A DNA stretch of 64,000 bases from contig NC_079205.1 of NCBI RefSeq assembly GCF_026745355.1, forward strand, positions 48,699,735 to 48,763,734, given 5' to 3'. The DNA is from Beta vulgaris subsp. vulgaris (taxonomy: Eukaryota > Streptophyta > Magnoliopsida > Caryophyllales > Amaranthaceae). This document shows, piece by piece, positions 46,701 to 56,249 of this stretch. Numbering within the stretch: position 1 is the stretch's first letter; each line of letters begins with the position of its first letter. The notes beneath the pieces are model-generated. The model worked only from the letters and a program-made list of their open reading frames with translations. It was not told the origin of the DNA and ran no database searches. The position numbers were made by a program, and so were the translations under genes.

Positions 46701-49700
46701 TGATTTTCTTAATCCATTAACCTCTCTGGATTCTCCAGCCCTGCCATTCCCTTCTCCTCCTGGCCCAACTTCTTCCACTCCAGCCACGCGTGTCACGTCT
46801 GCTGCTGGCCCAAGTGGACCTGCTGGCCCTCTCTGCTCCCCCGTGTCCAGCTCGCCCCTTCTGTCCACGCGTGTCATTGCGCCTGGGCCTCCCTCCCCTC
46901 AAACCGGCCCACTCTCTTCTTCTGGGCCAATCCTCCCTCTCACCAGCTCCCATACTTCCCCTCATCTACCTAATGAGCCACCACCTGCTCCTACCCGTCG
47001 GCCCACTACTCGTAGTCAAAATGGGGTTTTTCGCCCCAAACACATTCTCAACCTCCACACTTCTATGATCCGTTCTCCTATACCCCGTAACCCAGTGTCT
47101 GCTCTTCGTGACCCAAATTGGAAAATGGCCATGGATGACGAATTTGATGCTCTAATTAAAAATAAGACGTGGGAGTTAGTCCCCCGTCCTCCTGATGCTA
47201 ATATTATTCGTTCTATGTGATTTTTGCTCATAAAAGAATTCTGATGGTGTCTTTTGCGAGGTATAAGGCTCGTCTTGTAGGTGATGGCAAGACTCCAACA
47301 GGTTGGCATTGATTGTGGGGAGACTTTTAGTCCTGTGGTTAAACCTGCTACTATTCGCACTGTTCTCAGTTTGGCTCTCTCTAAGGGGTGGGATCTTCAT
47401 CAACTTGATGTCAAGAATGCTTTCTTGCATGGTGAGTTGAAGGAAACAGTTTATATGCATCAGCCCATGGGCTACAAAGATCCAAATTATCCGAATCATG
47501 TGTGTCTTCTCAAAAAGTCTCTCTATGGGCTTAAGCAAGCCCCTCGGGCCTGGTATCGACGATTTGCTGATTATGTTTCTCATATTGGGTTCCAGAATAG
47601 CAAGTCTGATAACTCATTATTTATTTACCGAAAAGGTACCGACACTGCTTATCTTCTTCTTTATGTGGATGACATTATCTTAACTGCATCGTCTATTGAG
47701 CTCCGTCAGTCCATTATGTCACTTCTTGGCTCGGAATTTGCTATGAAGGATCTTGGTCCTCTGAGTTACTTTCTTGGGATTGCTGTGTCTCGCCATGCAG
47801 GAGGTCTATTCTTATCCCATCGCAAGTATGCTGAAGAAATTATTGAGCGTGCCGGGATGACTTCCTGCAAATCGTCGCCTACTCCTGTGGATACTAAACC
47901 AAAACTCAGTGCTCAGTCTGATCTGCCGTGTTCTGAGTCCTCTCTCTATAGGAGTCTTGCAGGGGCTCTCCAGTACTTGACTTTCACTCGGCCTGATATC
48001 TCTTATGCTGTGCAGCAGATTTGTTTATTTATGCATCAACCTATGGAGGCTCACATGGCAGCATTAAAGCGCATCATTCGCTATGTGAAGGGGACTCTTC
48101 ATCTTGGTCTGCACCTCTATCCCTCCTCTGTTTCAACTCTTATTTCTTACACTGATGCTGATTGGGGTGGCTGTCCTGACACTCGACGGTCTACGTCGGG
48201 TTATTGCATCTTTCTTGGAGATAATCTTCTTTCATGGTCGTCTAAACGACAGGCTACCTTGTCTCGTTCCAGTGCCGAATCTGAATACCGTGGGGTTGCA
48301 AATGTGGTTTCTGAGTCCTGTTTTCTTCGCAATCTTCTCCTGGAACTACATTGTCCTATTACTAAAGCTACATTGGTTTATTGTGATAATGTGAGTGCGA
48401 TTTACTTATCTGGCAACCCAGTTCAACATCAACGCACTAAACACATTGAGATGGACATTCATTTTGTTCGGGAAAAAGTCGCACGGGGTGAAGTTCGGGT
48501 CTTGCATGTTCCCTCTCGTTATCAAATTGCTGATATCTTTACGAAGGGTCTTCCCCTGATTCTATTTGAGGATTTTCGAGACAGTCTCAGCGTTCGTCCT
48601 CCTCCCGTTTCGACTGCGGGGGTGTGATAGTCAATGTAATTATAATATGTTAATATTCTAATTGATAACTGATTAGGGAAGTGCACATAATTAGGTGCTG
48701 ATTATTAGGAGAGGATCATGGGCTTCCTATTGTATTCTTTAGTATATAACGTTAGTTTGTAATCTGCATTAGGCAAGGAATATATTTCCAATATTCTTCA
48801 CCTTCTATGTGCCGAACTTTAAATTAATTTCATGGATACCATCCACACCAGAATTTTGATTTTTTAATAAAACCGATACTTTAGATAGCGGTTAATGCCA
48901 ATAATGTTACACCGAAGTTGACCGCTATTTCAAATAGCGGTTATATTGTGTCCTTAACACAAGCTATAAGGCACGCATGTAAACTGCTACTCAGAGTAGC
49001 GGTTTATTACAAGAACGAACCAACACAAGAGGAAGAATGCAAAGCGTGCCACGCAAGCTTGGTGCGTCCCGCGCACAAGCCTTGTGCAGCGCGCAGCAGG
49101 CCTCCGCTGAGCTCAAACTTGCTGCGCTCCCCGCAAGGCTTGTGCGCGGGACGTACTAAGCTTGCGCACGCTTTGTATTCTTTCTCTTGTGCTGGTTCGT
49201 TCTTGTAATAAATCGCTACTCTAAGTAGCGACTTAACTTAAAGTTAACCGCTACTCTAAGTAGCGGTTTGCTTTGCCGAAAATAAAATTTCGCACTTGCT
49301 GTCCTACATGGACGATATCCATGAAATTAATTTGAAGTTCAGCGCATAGGAGGAATTAATATTCCCTTTGACATTATTGATGGAAAAAAATCAAGAATTG
49401 AGATGGTCATTTATTCTTTATTTTGTTGTTACAACGAAGGTACATTGGCCAAAATATGTCGAAATTCACAAGTTGGACACGTCTGGACTTATGTTTAATG
49501 AACCTAAATCTGTATCTAGATTACTAGATATCTAGAATTGCCTAACTTGGTTTTCCTTAGGCTGACCATTGGTAATTTGATATGTCATCTACCCAAAACT
49601 ATATATATTCTTGCAATTAGTATAAATGCCAGTTTTCCTTGACTTGTTTGGTATCACCAATAACTTTCTTTCTAATATGGCTAGAATAAAAACCCTTTGA

Positions 49701-50773
49701 AAGTGAGGGAAACTTTAATATGGGACAGAGGAGGGAATAATATATAAGCAAGAAAGTAGATAACATTACCGAGAGAACATCAGCAAGAGTAATCTTTTTC
49801 GAAGTGGTGGATCTAGCATTGATTTGTGCGGCAGATTGAGCAGTGGCAGCTAGCCCACCAGGCATGATATTTGTTTGGCCAGTGGCTCTAACCTCTGCTG
49901 CTTGAATGGCTGCAGCATCACTTCGATCCACTGCCTTCTGACCGGCCGTGAGCACCGTTGCTTGGAGAGCCTCCCCTATTGTTATTGGACTATGTTTTTG
50001 GCCAGTGGCACTAACATCTATCGGTTGATTGTTTGCACCATCATTTTGATTCACAACCTTCTTACCTGTTTTGAGTACAGTGGCTTGAAGAGCTTCACCC
50101 ATCGTTAGGGCTGATGGGGGTGCTAGTGGTCTTGTTTCACTCTCATTGCTACTTGCATCAATCTATTCATAGACACGACATGATAATAACTAACATGTAA
50201 CTCCGTTGTTTTGCGTTGTGCATAAGAACAAAAACAACAAGGTTTTACATAGCTATTTTCTTATGTATAAATAACGAAATACATTTAAAGTTGCAAAATC
50301 GAAAATTTTTTAATAGCAAATGAGACTAACAAAACAAATTAGAATAAAATATTCTTATATCAAGTGTTGAGACTTGACTAAATTGGTTGGTTTTGGAGAA
50401 GTCAGCTATAAAAAAGTTGTGAAGAATAAATTTTTTACAAGGACGGATCTATATATTGTCATTTCTTTTCAAAATAATGATATAACTTTAAGGGGGTCTT
50501 TTTATTTAGAGATTAGAAAAATGTTTTGATCATCTAAAAGTGCCAATCTCTAATAAACACAACTTGGGTTCTCGTAACCTTTGTTATTGGATTGTTTCAT
50601 GCTCTCACATATACCAAATTTCACAAATCAACAAAATAAAGTTTTAGCGAAATAGAAAAAGAAACTTGAAGAACCTTTTGTACTAAGTTGTCTTGCACGA
50701 TTGAGGAAACATCACCATATTTGATTAACTCTTCTTGGTCTTCGCAAGGCCTTTGTGGTTGTTCTTGGCTCAT
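43711..50773 (-). CDS. Seed maturation protein (SMP-family LEA), 221 aa, three exons
   Basis: SMP-family LEA proteins accumulate in late embryogenesis and desiccation and are thought to protect cell components. Exons on the minus strand are 50773-50675, 50162-49770 and 43884-43711 (99+393+174 nt, all phase 0). The product starts [20 protein letters not shown]. Two SMP-type repeats are visible: [17 protein letters not shown] (about residues 50-66) and [20 protein letters not shown] (about 86-105). A third, interrupted by intron 2, runs from [10 protein letters not shown] into [20 protein letters not shown] and [15 protein letters not shown]. The protein is hydrophilic, Ala/Gln-rich and lacks a signal peptide. 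Intron 2 is 5885 bp because of nested transposons; whether it is still spliced efficiently is unknown. The reading frame is intact. Confidence 0.9.
43977..44152 (+). repeat. 5' LTR of the copia element
   Basis: TG...CA ends, 176 bp, including AGTATATAACGTTAG (44092-44106), a likely TATA region, and AATATATTTCC near the end. Identical by eye to 48625-48800. Confidence 0.95.
44153..44167 (+). other. Copia primer-binding site
   Basis: TGGTATCAG directly after the 5' LTR is complementary to the 3' end of initiator methionine tRNA, the usual primer for plant copia elements. The match stops after nine bases (TTTTGC follows), as in elements using a short primer site. Confidence 0.8.
44248..47220 (+). 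CDS. Copia gag-protease-integrase polyprotein, 5' part (990 codons)
   Basis: Starts MVGTSS with a Ser-rich leader. A UBN2-type gag domain follows ([18 protein letters not shown] at about residues 50-67; [20 protein letters not shown] at about 119-138), then a Gly/Arg-rich and Pro/Gln-rich linker in place of a CCHC knuckle. Protease motif [10 protein letters not shown] has its catalytic Asp near residue 391. The GAG-pre-integrase motif [10 protein letters not shown] is near 522 and the integrase core has D in HCDVW (about 584), D in QCDNGREF and E in KAER. A Pro/Ser-rich region precedes the RT start ([20 protein letters not shown]). An in-frame TGA at 47218-47220 cuts the reading frame within RT. 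The downstream part resumes in the same frame at 47281. Confidence 0.92.
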   Translation: MVGTSSSTTSSSSSLSSSHSSSLSSSLANSNIKQSIPITLDIENVQYSTWAELFKIHARSNRVIHHIIPSTTVQGPSTDAEREEWSTIDATVLKWIYGTISADLLNTILEPDSTALQAWERLRDIFLDNKSSRAVTLEQEFSNTIMEDFPNASSYCQRLKMLADQLKNVGAPVSNNRLVLQLVAGLTEAYNGVGTLLRQSDPLPPFYQARSMLVLEEAGLAKKAAIGSSSALLADTNNGSASPPKAHGTNSAKPGQKRSPHRGRNSGGGGKGGSGGGRGGRQHGGGGGGRPPSQPQQQQAAYYPQGGPWAARPPFSPLPQWPYGWAVPPSPYPAAAWARPTGPVRTQQQGSGSVLGARPQAYNVELQQPTDIEAAMHTLGLTPPDPNWYMDTGATSHMTATQGNFSSYFNLSTNNGIIVGNGHSIPICGYGDTHLPHPHPPLSLKKVLHAPKLIKNLVSVRKFTTDNSVSVEFDPFGFSVKDLQTGSQIMRCESQGALYPVTSLISPAYTASSFAALAPSLWHDRLGHPGASILDTLRRNKNIECNKLSSNTVCYSCPLGKHVKLPFVASPISTVMPFDIVHCDVWTSPVLSSMGHRYYLVVVDDFSDFVWTFPMSKKSQVYSMFLAFRAYINTQFEREIKYTQCDNGREFDNQPFWDFCKANGLSFRFSCPYTSSQNGKAERKLRTINNMVRTLLAHASIPPTFWHHALQMATYLLNILPNKKLAYQSPLHILFHKEPSFAHLRVFGCLCFPLHPSTTIHKLQPRSTPCVFLGYPENHRGYKCYDISSRKIIICRHVIFDEQKFPFSDIHTPTAFSYDFLNPLTSLDSPALPFPSPPGPTSSTPATRVTSAAGPSGPAGPLCSPVSSSPLLSTRVIAPGPPSPQTGPLSSSGPILPLTSSHTSPHLPNEPPPAPTRRPTTRSQNGVFRPKHILNLHTSMIRSPIPRNPVSALRDPNWKMAMDDEFDALIKNKTWELVPRPPDANIIRSM
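47281..48627 (+). CDS. Copia reverse transcriptase-RNase H, 3' part (448 codons)
   Basis: RT motifs are intact: [31 protein letters not shown] ([13 protein letters not shown]), the catalytic [10 protein letters not shown], and YFLGIAVSR. RNase H shows [28 protein letters not shown] and [15 protein letters not shown]. It is in the same frame as 44248-47220, but the intervening 60 bp contains TGA (47218) and TAG (47278) in frame. The conserved RT residues there are spread over other frames (for example [11 protein letters not shown]), so small indels have occurred. The stop codon TGA (48625-48627) is the first three bases of the 3' LTR. Confidence 0.92.
   Translation: MMARLQQVGIDCGETFSPVVKPATIRTVLSLALSKGWDLHQLDVKNAFLHGELKETVYMHQPMGYKDPNYPNHVCLLKKSLYGLKQAPRAWYRRFADYVSHIGFQNSKSDNSLFIYRKGTDTAYLLLYVDDIILTASSIELRQSIMSLLGSEFAMKDLGPLSYFLGIAVSRHAGGLFLSHRKYAEEIIERAGMTSCKSSPTPVDTKPKLSAQSDLPCSESSLYRSLAGALQYLTFTRPDISYAVQQICLFMHQPMEAHMAALKRIIRYVKGTLHLGLHLYPSSVSTLISYTDADWGGCPDTRRSTSGYCIFLGDNLLSWSSKRQATLSRSSAESEYRGVANVVSESCFLRNLLLELHCPITKATLVYCDNVSAIYLSGNPVQHQRTKHIEMDIHFVREKVARGEVRVLHVPSRYQIADIFTKGLPLILFEDFRDSLSVRPPPVSTAGV
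48612..48624 (+). other. Copia polypurine tract
   Basis: CTGCGGGGGTG immediately before the 3' LTR is the expected plus-strand primer position. It is unusually short and still lies inside the coding frame. Confidence 0.6.
48625..48800 (+). repeat. 3' LTR of the copia element
   Basis: 176 bp, identical by eye to the 5' LTR, followed by the target duplication CCTTC. Confidence 0.95.
48885..49275. repeat. Palindromic core with GTAGCGGTT motifs
   Basis: Motifs AGTAGCGGTT / AACCGCTACT recur at least six times (near 48895, 48930, 48989, 49211, 49236, 49255), some as self-palindromes such as ACCGCTACTCTAAGTAGCGGT. Between them lies a long inverted repeat: ACAAGAACGAACCAACACAAG and GTGCGTCCCGCGCACAAGCC are mirrored by CTTGTGCTGGTTCGTTCTTG and GGCTTGTGCGCGGGACGTAC. 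It is the core of the foldback element at 43931-49395. Confidence 0.85.
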
Positions 50774-52500
50774 CTTTTATCAAATGTTGGGTCTCTAACT
50801 TCTTTTTGGTAGATATATCCAACTTCAATTCAATTATTAAGCATGTTATTTTAAGAAGATAATATTAAGCATATTGTTAATAGAAGCACAAGATCACATT
50901 TTTTGCCTTTTGGAATTCAAGTTTTATCGTTATTTTTCAGATTTACTTTCAAAATTATGTGATTCACTAATCAATTATGACAAGTTGTGCACTTGAGATA
51001 TATTTAGACTTTACTATGACAAGAAAAAGGTTGCTACAAGTGGGGCGCATTTGTTGGATTGGTTATATTGTCCATTGACAGTTGAGATCTATTTCTTCAC
51101 CAATTACCATATCATTTTTAGAATTTAATTTACATGATGAAGACATATTAGGTGAAGTATTTATTTGAGCAGAAATATAAAGAGTAGTTGTTAAATTTGA
51201 GAAGATAAACTTATGAGCCACATACAAAGACTATTTCAAAAGCTTATCATAAATAATTTAACATGATATACACAAATCAAGAAAATAAATTGTTGAATGA
51301 ATTTTATTTTATTAGAAATTATTTTATTGCATTATTACATAATACAATTTGACTTACGTGGACCCATTTCACATTAACATTAGTGTGCAATATTAGAGCC
51401 ATTTCATTAATTGGTCTCGTGAACCCAATTTCTACCAATGTTTATCTTCCTATAGAGTTTATCACGTAACTTATGTGTCTTGTGATCACATGATATCCTT
51501 TTATTATCCCTAATTACCGTGATTACAACAAAATAATGCATGCATAAAAAATTATCTTTCTCCAAAATCGAAGCTAATGCCATACATAACATACAAAACT
51601 CAACACATTTTGATGATAATAAAAAGAAAATTTTGTGAACAACCACCTATTAGTTGCCTCATTTTTTTGATAATTACTAAGTAATAAGTTTTATAACAAC
51701 TACCTATTTAACAAGTATTTCTTTGATTCACAAGTTCACACTACCCATTGACAGATTTCTCTAGCTATTTTCGTTTGTGGACCCTTCATTTCACTTTCCT
51801 TCAACTTTCAATTGTCCAATTTACCCCTAAGTTACTCGAATTTTCATTATCACCCTCCTGATCTTCCTCTTCAAATAAATGCACTCCATCTTTCTTCTCT
51901 CTTTCTCGACTATTTTAGAATTATCTAGATAGGATTCCTCTACTTCTTTTGTCTTGTCTCGTTTCATCTTATTTTTAAGTCTGATTATGTGAGTTTAAGA
52001 TTCATTAGATAACATTCCTCAATGAAAACTTTTACATTCGATTTTTTATTGTAGTTTTTTTCTTTGAGATAATAAAACAAAAGAACACAATGAACCACAA
52101 ACTATTATACACGTCTTTACCTCGACTAACTTTTAGCTGCATTTTTTTCTTCATTAATTTCATAAGAATTAATTGGCTTTCTTTTTGCCAGCTATCCTTA
52201 AGTCTTGCTTAAATTCACAAGGTGCCCTCACAGTTTAAAAAATGTACAAGGTGTCCTAAAGTCTTGAAAAAACATTCGGATACTCTTAATGAGTGATTAC
52301 AGTCAGCTCCGGTAGCCATCAAACCCAAATTAACCTAACTATTGAGCCACTATGGGGTTTGATGATGACAAACTAAAGTAATAACTAACAAAGTTTATAA
52401 GTTTTATGTGTGTAAGGTTCAGTTATTAATAATGGTGCTTTATAAAGATAATAAGTGAAGTTCCTGAGTTGGAACTCCAAAAGAAGAACGAAGTTCCTAA
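50774..52500. other. Upstream region of the LEA gene and spacer
   Basis: AT-rich non-coding region. A TACGTGGA at 51355-51362 (plus strand; ACGTGG core) resembles an ABA-responsive element about 580 bp from the LEA start codon, which would suit seed-specific, ABA-dependent LEA control. This is one weak motif, not a demonstrated site. From about 52340 the phrase TTTGATGATGACAAACTAAAG resembles LTR-derived sequence. Confidence 0.35.
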
Positions 52501-52584
52501 GCGATGATTCATAATTATAGTTCTTGTTCAATAGTTCTTCAAGGAACTGTCTGCTGTTCCTTTCCAGATGCGTTTGGTTTCACA

Positions 52585-52692
52585 GTTCCTCGGGAACTAC
52601 CTGCTGCATCATTTCCTCAGGAACTACCTGCTGCATCAGTTCCTCAGGAACTACTTGTTGCATCAATTCCTCAGGAACTACCAGCTGGTAGC
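52585..52692. repeat. 27-30 bp tandem repeat at the broken end of the gypsy fragment
   Basis: Four near-identical copies of TTCCTCAGGAACTACCTGCT with GCATCA follow one another. On the minus strand they encode VVPEELMQQ repeats directly after the RNase H motif. Related AGTTCC/GGAACT motifs continue to about 52440. The repeat replaces the expected RNase H continuation, so it marks a rearranged end. Confidence 0.8.
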
Positions 52693-55035
52693 GGCTCTCT
52701 GGATCGTTAAGGATATGACTGACAAAATATATGGGTTGCTGCGTCTTCTCTTTCTCCACTAACAACACAAACGTGATTGTTCTAGGAGAGGCCGAGATAT
52801 ATAATTGCAGCGTAGTATCTCCAGTCTCAAGCCTTGATATAGTTGGCAGACTCTTTAAGTGTTCCTTGACTGCCGAGAAGGCTTCACTCTGCTCAGCTCC
52901 CCTCTCAAATTTCTTGTTGCCTCTTAACAAAGTGAAGAACGGTAGAGCCTTATCGGCCGACTTCGAGATGGATCGCGTTAAAGCGGCCATTCATCCTGTC
53001 AGCCTATGAATATCCTTGACGCCTTTTGGCTCAGGTAGATCCATGATATCCTGAACCTTGTCCGGGTTCGCTTCAATACCTCGTTTTCTTACCAGAAATC
53101 CCAAGAACTTCCCGACTCTTGCCCGAAAGACATATTTTTTTGAGTTGAGCTTCATGTTGTATTTTCTTAACGTACTGAATGTTTCTTCTAGGCCAGCTAG
53201 ATGCTTGCGGTCTGTTTTGCTCTTTACTATGGAATCATCCACATAAACCTCTATATTCCTCTCCTTCTAGTCCGCGAACACCTTGTCGACCAGCTTTTGG
53301 TATGTTGCACCTGCATTTCTGAGGCCGAAAGGCATGGATTTATAATTATATACCCCATTATCCATTATGAACGTTGTTTTCTTTCGATCCGCCTTCAGCA
53401 AGTTGATCTGATGATACCTCGAGAATACGCCCATAAAACTCAGCAACGCATGTCTGCTGGTGGAGTCCACCAGTTGATCTATTCAGGGAAAAGGGTAGCA
53501 ATCCTTTGGACAAGCTCTGTTTAACTTTGTGAAGTCGACGCACATCTTCCACTGACCATTGGCTTTTTTAACCATCACAACGTTAGCCAGTCACTCAAGA
53601 TAGTCACATGGCTCAATGAAATCAGCCGCTTATAGCTTGTTCACCTCTTCCTTAATTGCTTTTTTTTTTCTCGATCGCGAAAGCTCTCTTCTTTTGCTTC
53701 ACTGGGCGAATAGCGTTGTCGACGTTTAGACGATGCACCATCACGGCCAGGTCTATTCCCGGCATCTCATCCCCCGAGAATGCGAAGACATCAGTGTTGT
53801 CTCAGAGGAACGTCACCAGGTTGACTCTGACCTCTTGGTCCATGTCCATCCTGACAGCGACCGCTCTTGCTGGATCATCAGCCATCATTTCTTGCTTTAT
53901 TTCTCCATCTGGCTTTGGTTTCGGCCCATCATCTGGCCGAGACTCCAGATCTTCCATAGAGACCTCAGCCTCTACCTCAACTATTTCCTCCTAAGCCTGA
54001 GCTTTTCCCTGAGCTGTTCTTTGTTTTCGCGTTGGCGGATTCAAATTTTCCACTTGAACTCTTCTAGCGGTCTGTTTTGTAGCTGTCAGGTAACATGATC
54101 TCGCCATTACTTGGTTTCCCTTCAGCCTTGATGTTGTTCCTCCATTAGAGACGTACAACACTGTCAAATGATACGTTGACACAACTTCTGAACGTCATGG
54201 ATGAAAGGACACCCTATTATGGCGTTATATGCTCCTGGCACATCTACCACCAAAAACTCCGCCATGACATTTCTGGCAGTTTCATCGTCTCCAACTCTTA
54301 CCGGTAGCGTTATTAGCCCTTCCGACACTACTAATGCTCCCGTAAATCCTATAACTGGATACCTGACCGGTTTTAAGTGCTCCCAAACAATCATGAGTTT
54401 CTCAAATGTTGAGAGATAAAGTATGTTTGCGAAACTACCTCCATCCACTAGGATTCTATGTATTAAACAATTTGACACTTTCACGGTGACCCCTAGCGGG
54501 TCATCATGGGGGTAGACAACATGCCTAGCGTCCTCCAACGTGAATGACATGGCTTGCATCGCTGGTGGCTTCCTCCATGGCAAGCTCTCAGTGAAGTTCA
54601 CCTGATGCCTGAACTCCTTCCGACTTGCTTTAACCCCGGACATGCTGCCTTCGTGAATGGGACCGCCATTGATAACATGAATCTCGCCTATCCGCTATTG
54701 CACGTTCCGATTTGCCGGCTTCTTCAAATCCCCATGCTTAGTCTGAGCCTTATACTGAGTGAAGTAGCCTCTTCTTATAAGATCCTCAAGATTATCATTC
54801 AAGTGCCTGCAGTCTTCTGTTAAGTGACCGTGATCGCCATGAAAGTCACACCACTTAGTTTTGTCTCAGTTCTTGTGAAACATTTGATTGGGACGTTGCC
54901 ATTTATCACTGTCTTTGTTCAGGGTATATATTTGTGCTCTTGATATTGTTAGCTGAAAGTCTTTCGGCCGAGATAACTCCAAAATGACGACCCTTCTTTC
55001 AACCTTGTCATCAGAGCTAGTAACCTAGCATAGTC

Positions 55036-55315
55036 TAGAGGTGATCATGGGCCGGGCCGGGCCGCGGCCAAAAAAAATTGCCCATTGGCCGGACCGGGCC
55101 TAAATTCGGGCCGAATTTTTGTGTCCAAAGCCCGCTATTTCGGGCCGGGCTTAGCAGGCTTTTGCGGGCCAAAACGGGCCGGGCCAAAAAATAGACTAAA
55201 AAGTCGTTTTTAGCTTGCCCAAAGCCCGCCCAAAAACAAAAAAAAAAACGACCGGGCCGGGCCCCAAAAACGGGCCGGGCCGGGCCAGCGGGCCGGCCCA
55301 AAATGATCACTTCTA
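55036..55315. mobile_element. GC-rich hAT-like foldback inserted in the gypsy fragment
   Basis: Ends TAGAGGTGATCATGGGCCGG and, reverse-complemented, TAGAAGTGATCATTTTGGGC. Flanks GCATAGTC and GTATAGCC could be a decayed 8-bp duplication. The interior is almost entirely GGGCCGGGCC/GGCCCGGCCC units, making the element a strong foldback. A related GGGCCCAAAAAAACCCGG stretch occurs near 18765. Confidence 0.65.
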
Positions 55316-55429
55316 GTATAGCCACATCTTGCTGCAATCGAGGAATAGAGATCGCTTTAACATTGAAACGGGTTCTTTAAAAATGAGAATCTATTATGCT
55401 GAAAATTTTTGTTGCCAGGTACGAAAATA

Positions 55430-55620
55430 TTTTTTTTAGGTTCGAATTTGTTTGAAACTTTTTTATATAGTTAAAATTTTATTTTCGTTCGAAAATTAAT
55501 TTTGGTCCGAAAATTATTTTTGGTCCGGCAATTATTTTTGGTCCGCAATTTTGTTTTGGTCCGAACATTATTTTCGGTTTGGAATATTTTTTTCGGTATG
55601 AATATTTTTTATTTAGTTCA
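55430..55620. repeat. Degenerate TTTTTGGTCCGAAAATTA repeat
   Basis: Six or more variants of TTTTGGTCCGAAAATTATT follow each other. No coding signal. It lies between the gypsy fragment and the composite element. Confidence 0.7.
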
Positions 55621-55639
55621 ATTTTTTTTGTAAAAAAAC

Positions 55640-55688
55640 TAATATGAACCCGGTGCACACTAACTTAGTGTGCACCCGATCCATATTA
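55640..55688. repeat. 49-bp near-palindrome at the edge of the composite element
   Basis: Two 24-bp arms, TAATATGAACCCGGTGCACA with CTAA and its near-exact reverse complement (three mismatches), flank a single C. It lies just outside the first 20-bp repeat block and may be an element end or a foldback remnant. Confidence 0.7.
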
Positions 55689-55710
55689 CGTGAGTTTATT
55701 TTATCATTGT

Positions 55711-56236
55711 AAAATGATATAGTGTATGTTAAAGTGATGTAGTGTATGTCAAAGTGATATAGTGTATATTAAAGTGATATAGTGTATATATTAAAGTGAT
55801 ATAGTGTATGTTACAGTGATATAGTGTATGTTACAGTGATATAGTGTATGTTAAAATGATATAGTGTATATTGATATGATATAGTGTATGTTACAGTGAT
55901 ATAGTGTATGTTACAATGATATAGTGTATGTTTAAGTGATATAGTGTATGTTATAATGATATAGTGTATGTTACAATGATATAGTGTATGTTTAAGTGAT
56001 ATAGTGTATATTGATATGATATAGTGTATGTTAAAATGATATAGTGCATATTGATATGATATAGTGTATGTTATAGTGATATAGTTTATGTTTCAGTGAT
56101 ATAGTGTATGTTAAAGTGATATAGTGTATGTTATAATGATATAGTGTATGTTAAAATGATATAGTGTATGTTATAGTGATATAGTATATTTTAAAATGAT
56201 ATAGTGTATGTTATAATGATATAGTGTATGCTACAA
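55711..56236. repeat. 20-bp minisatellite block A (about 26 copies)
   Basis: Head-to-tail copies of ATGATATAGTGTATGTTAAA with variation mainly in the last four bases (TTAAAG, TTACAG, TTATAA, TTGATA). It ends about 13 bp before a splice acceptor (TTTATTGCAG at 56240-56249) of the ULP-like gene, so it probably lies in that gene's intron. Confidence 0.95.
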
Positions 56237-56249
56237 TTATTTATTGCAG

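Larger units (their letters stand above)
43977..48800 (+). mobile_element. Ty1/copia retrotransposon, recently inserted (4824 bp)
   Basis: Two 176-bp LTRs (43977-44152, 48625-48800), beginning TGATAGTCAATG and ending CAATATTCTTCA, appear identical base for base. They are bounded by the 5-bp target duplication CCTTC (43972-43976, 48801-48805). A primer-binding site follows the left LTR and a purine tract precedes the right. The order gag, protease, integrase, RT, RNase H is that of copia. Short LTRs and a gag without a CCHC knuckle recall the Ale/Retrofit group; this is inference. It sits in LEA intron 2, antisense to the LEA gene. Confidence 0.95.
43931..49395. mobile_element. Foldback TIR element in LEA intron 2, split by copia
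   Basis: The left arm is TTTTGCTTCCATGAATAATG to AATATTAATTCCTTC (43931-43976), continuing after the copia insertion as TATGTGCCGAAC, AAATTAATTTCATGGATA (48804-48843). The right arm (about 49300-49395), reverse-complemented, reads CCATCAATAATGTC, AATATTAATTCCT, TATGCGCTGAAC, AAATTAATTTCATGGATA. The arms are thus about 90-100 bp and well matched. Without copia the element is roughly 635 bp. Its centre is a second palindromic field (48885-49275). The long TIR suggests a MULE, but no target duplication was resolved. Confidence 0.75.
52580..55400 (-). pseudogene. Decayed Ty3/gypsy gag-pol fragment
   Basis: Minus-strand order is gag end, protease, RT, RNase H. A zinc-knuckle-like WCDFHGDHGHLTEDC reads near 54850-54800, followed by LNDNLEDLIRRGYF. 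An aspartic-protease-like region contains ILVDGGSFANILY and YNAIIGCPF (54643-54164). RT pieces are YKSMPFGLRNAGATYQKLVD (53267-53470) and VDDSIVKSK through KYVFRARVGKFLGFLV (53242-52991). RNase H start is LPTISRLETGDTTLQLYIS and QPIYFVSHILNDPESRY (52990-52690). Frames are broken by many stops and shifts. A small hAT-like foldback (55036-55315) interrupts the gag end. The gag style recalls the Tat/Retand/Ogre group. No LTRs were identified and no integrase is visible, so the copy is truncated. Confidence 0.85.

Noticed and set aside
44185..46965. Several antisense ORFs opposite the copia gag-pol
   Set aside because: Shadows of the sense gene (for example an Arg-rich ORF opposite the Ser-rich leader) with no recognisable domain.
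53656..54098. Plus-strand ORFs of about 110-120 codons
   Set aside because: Antisense shadows of the decayed gypsy pol fragment.
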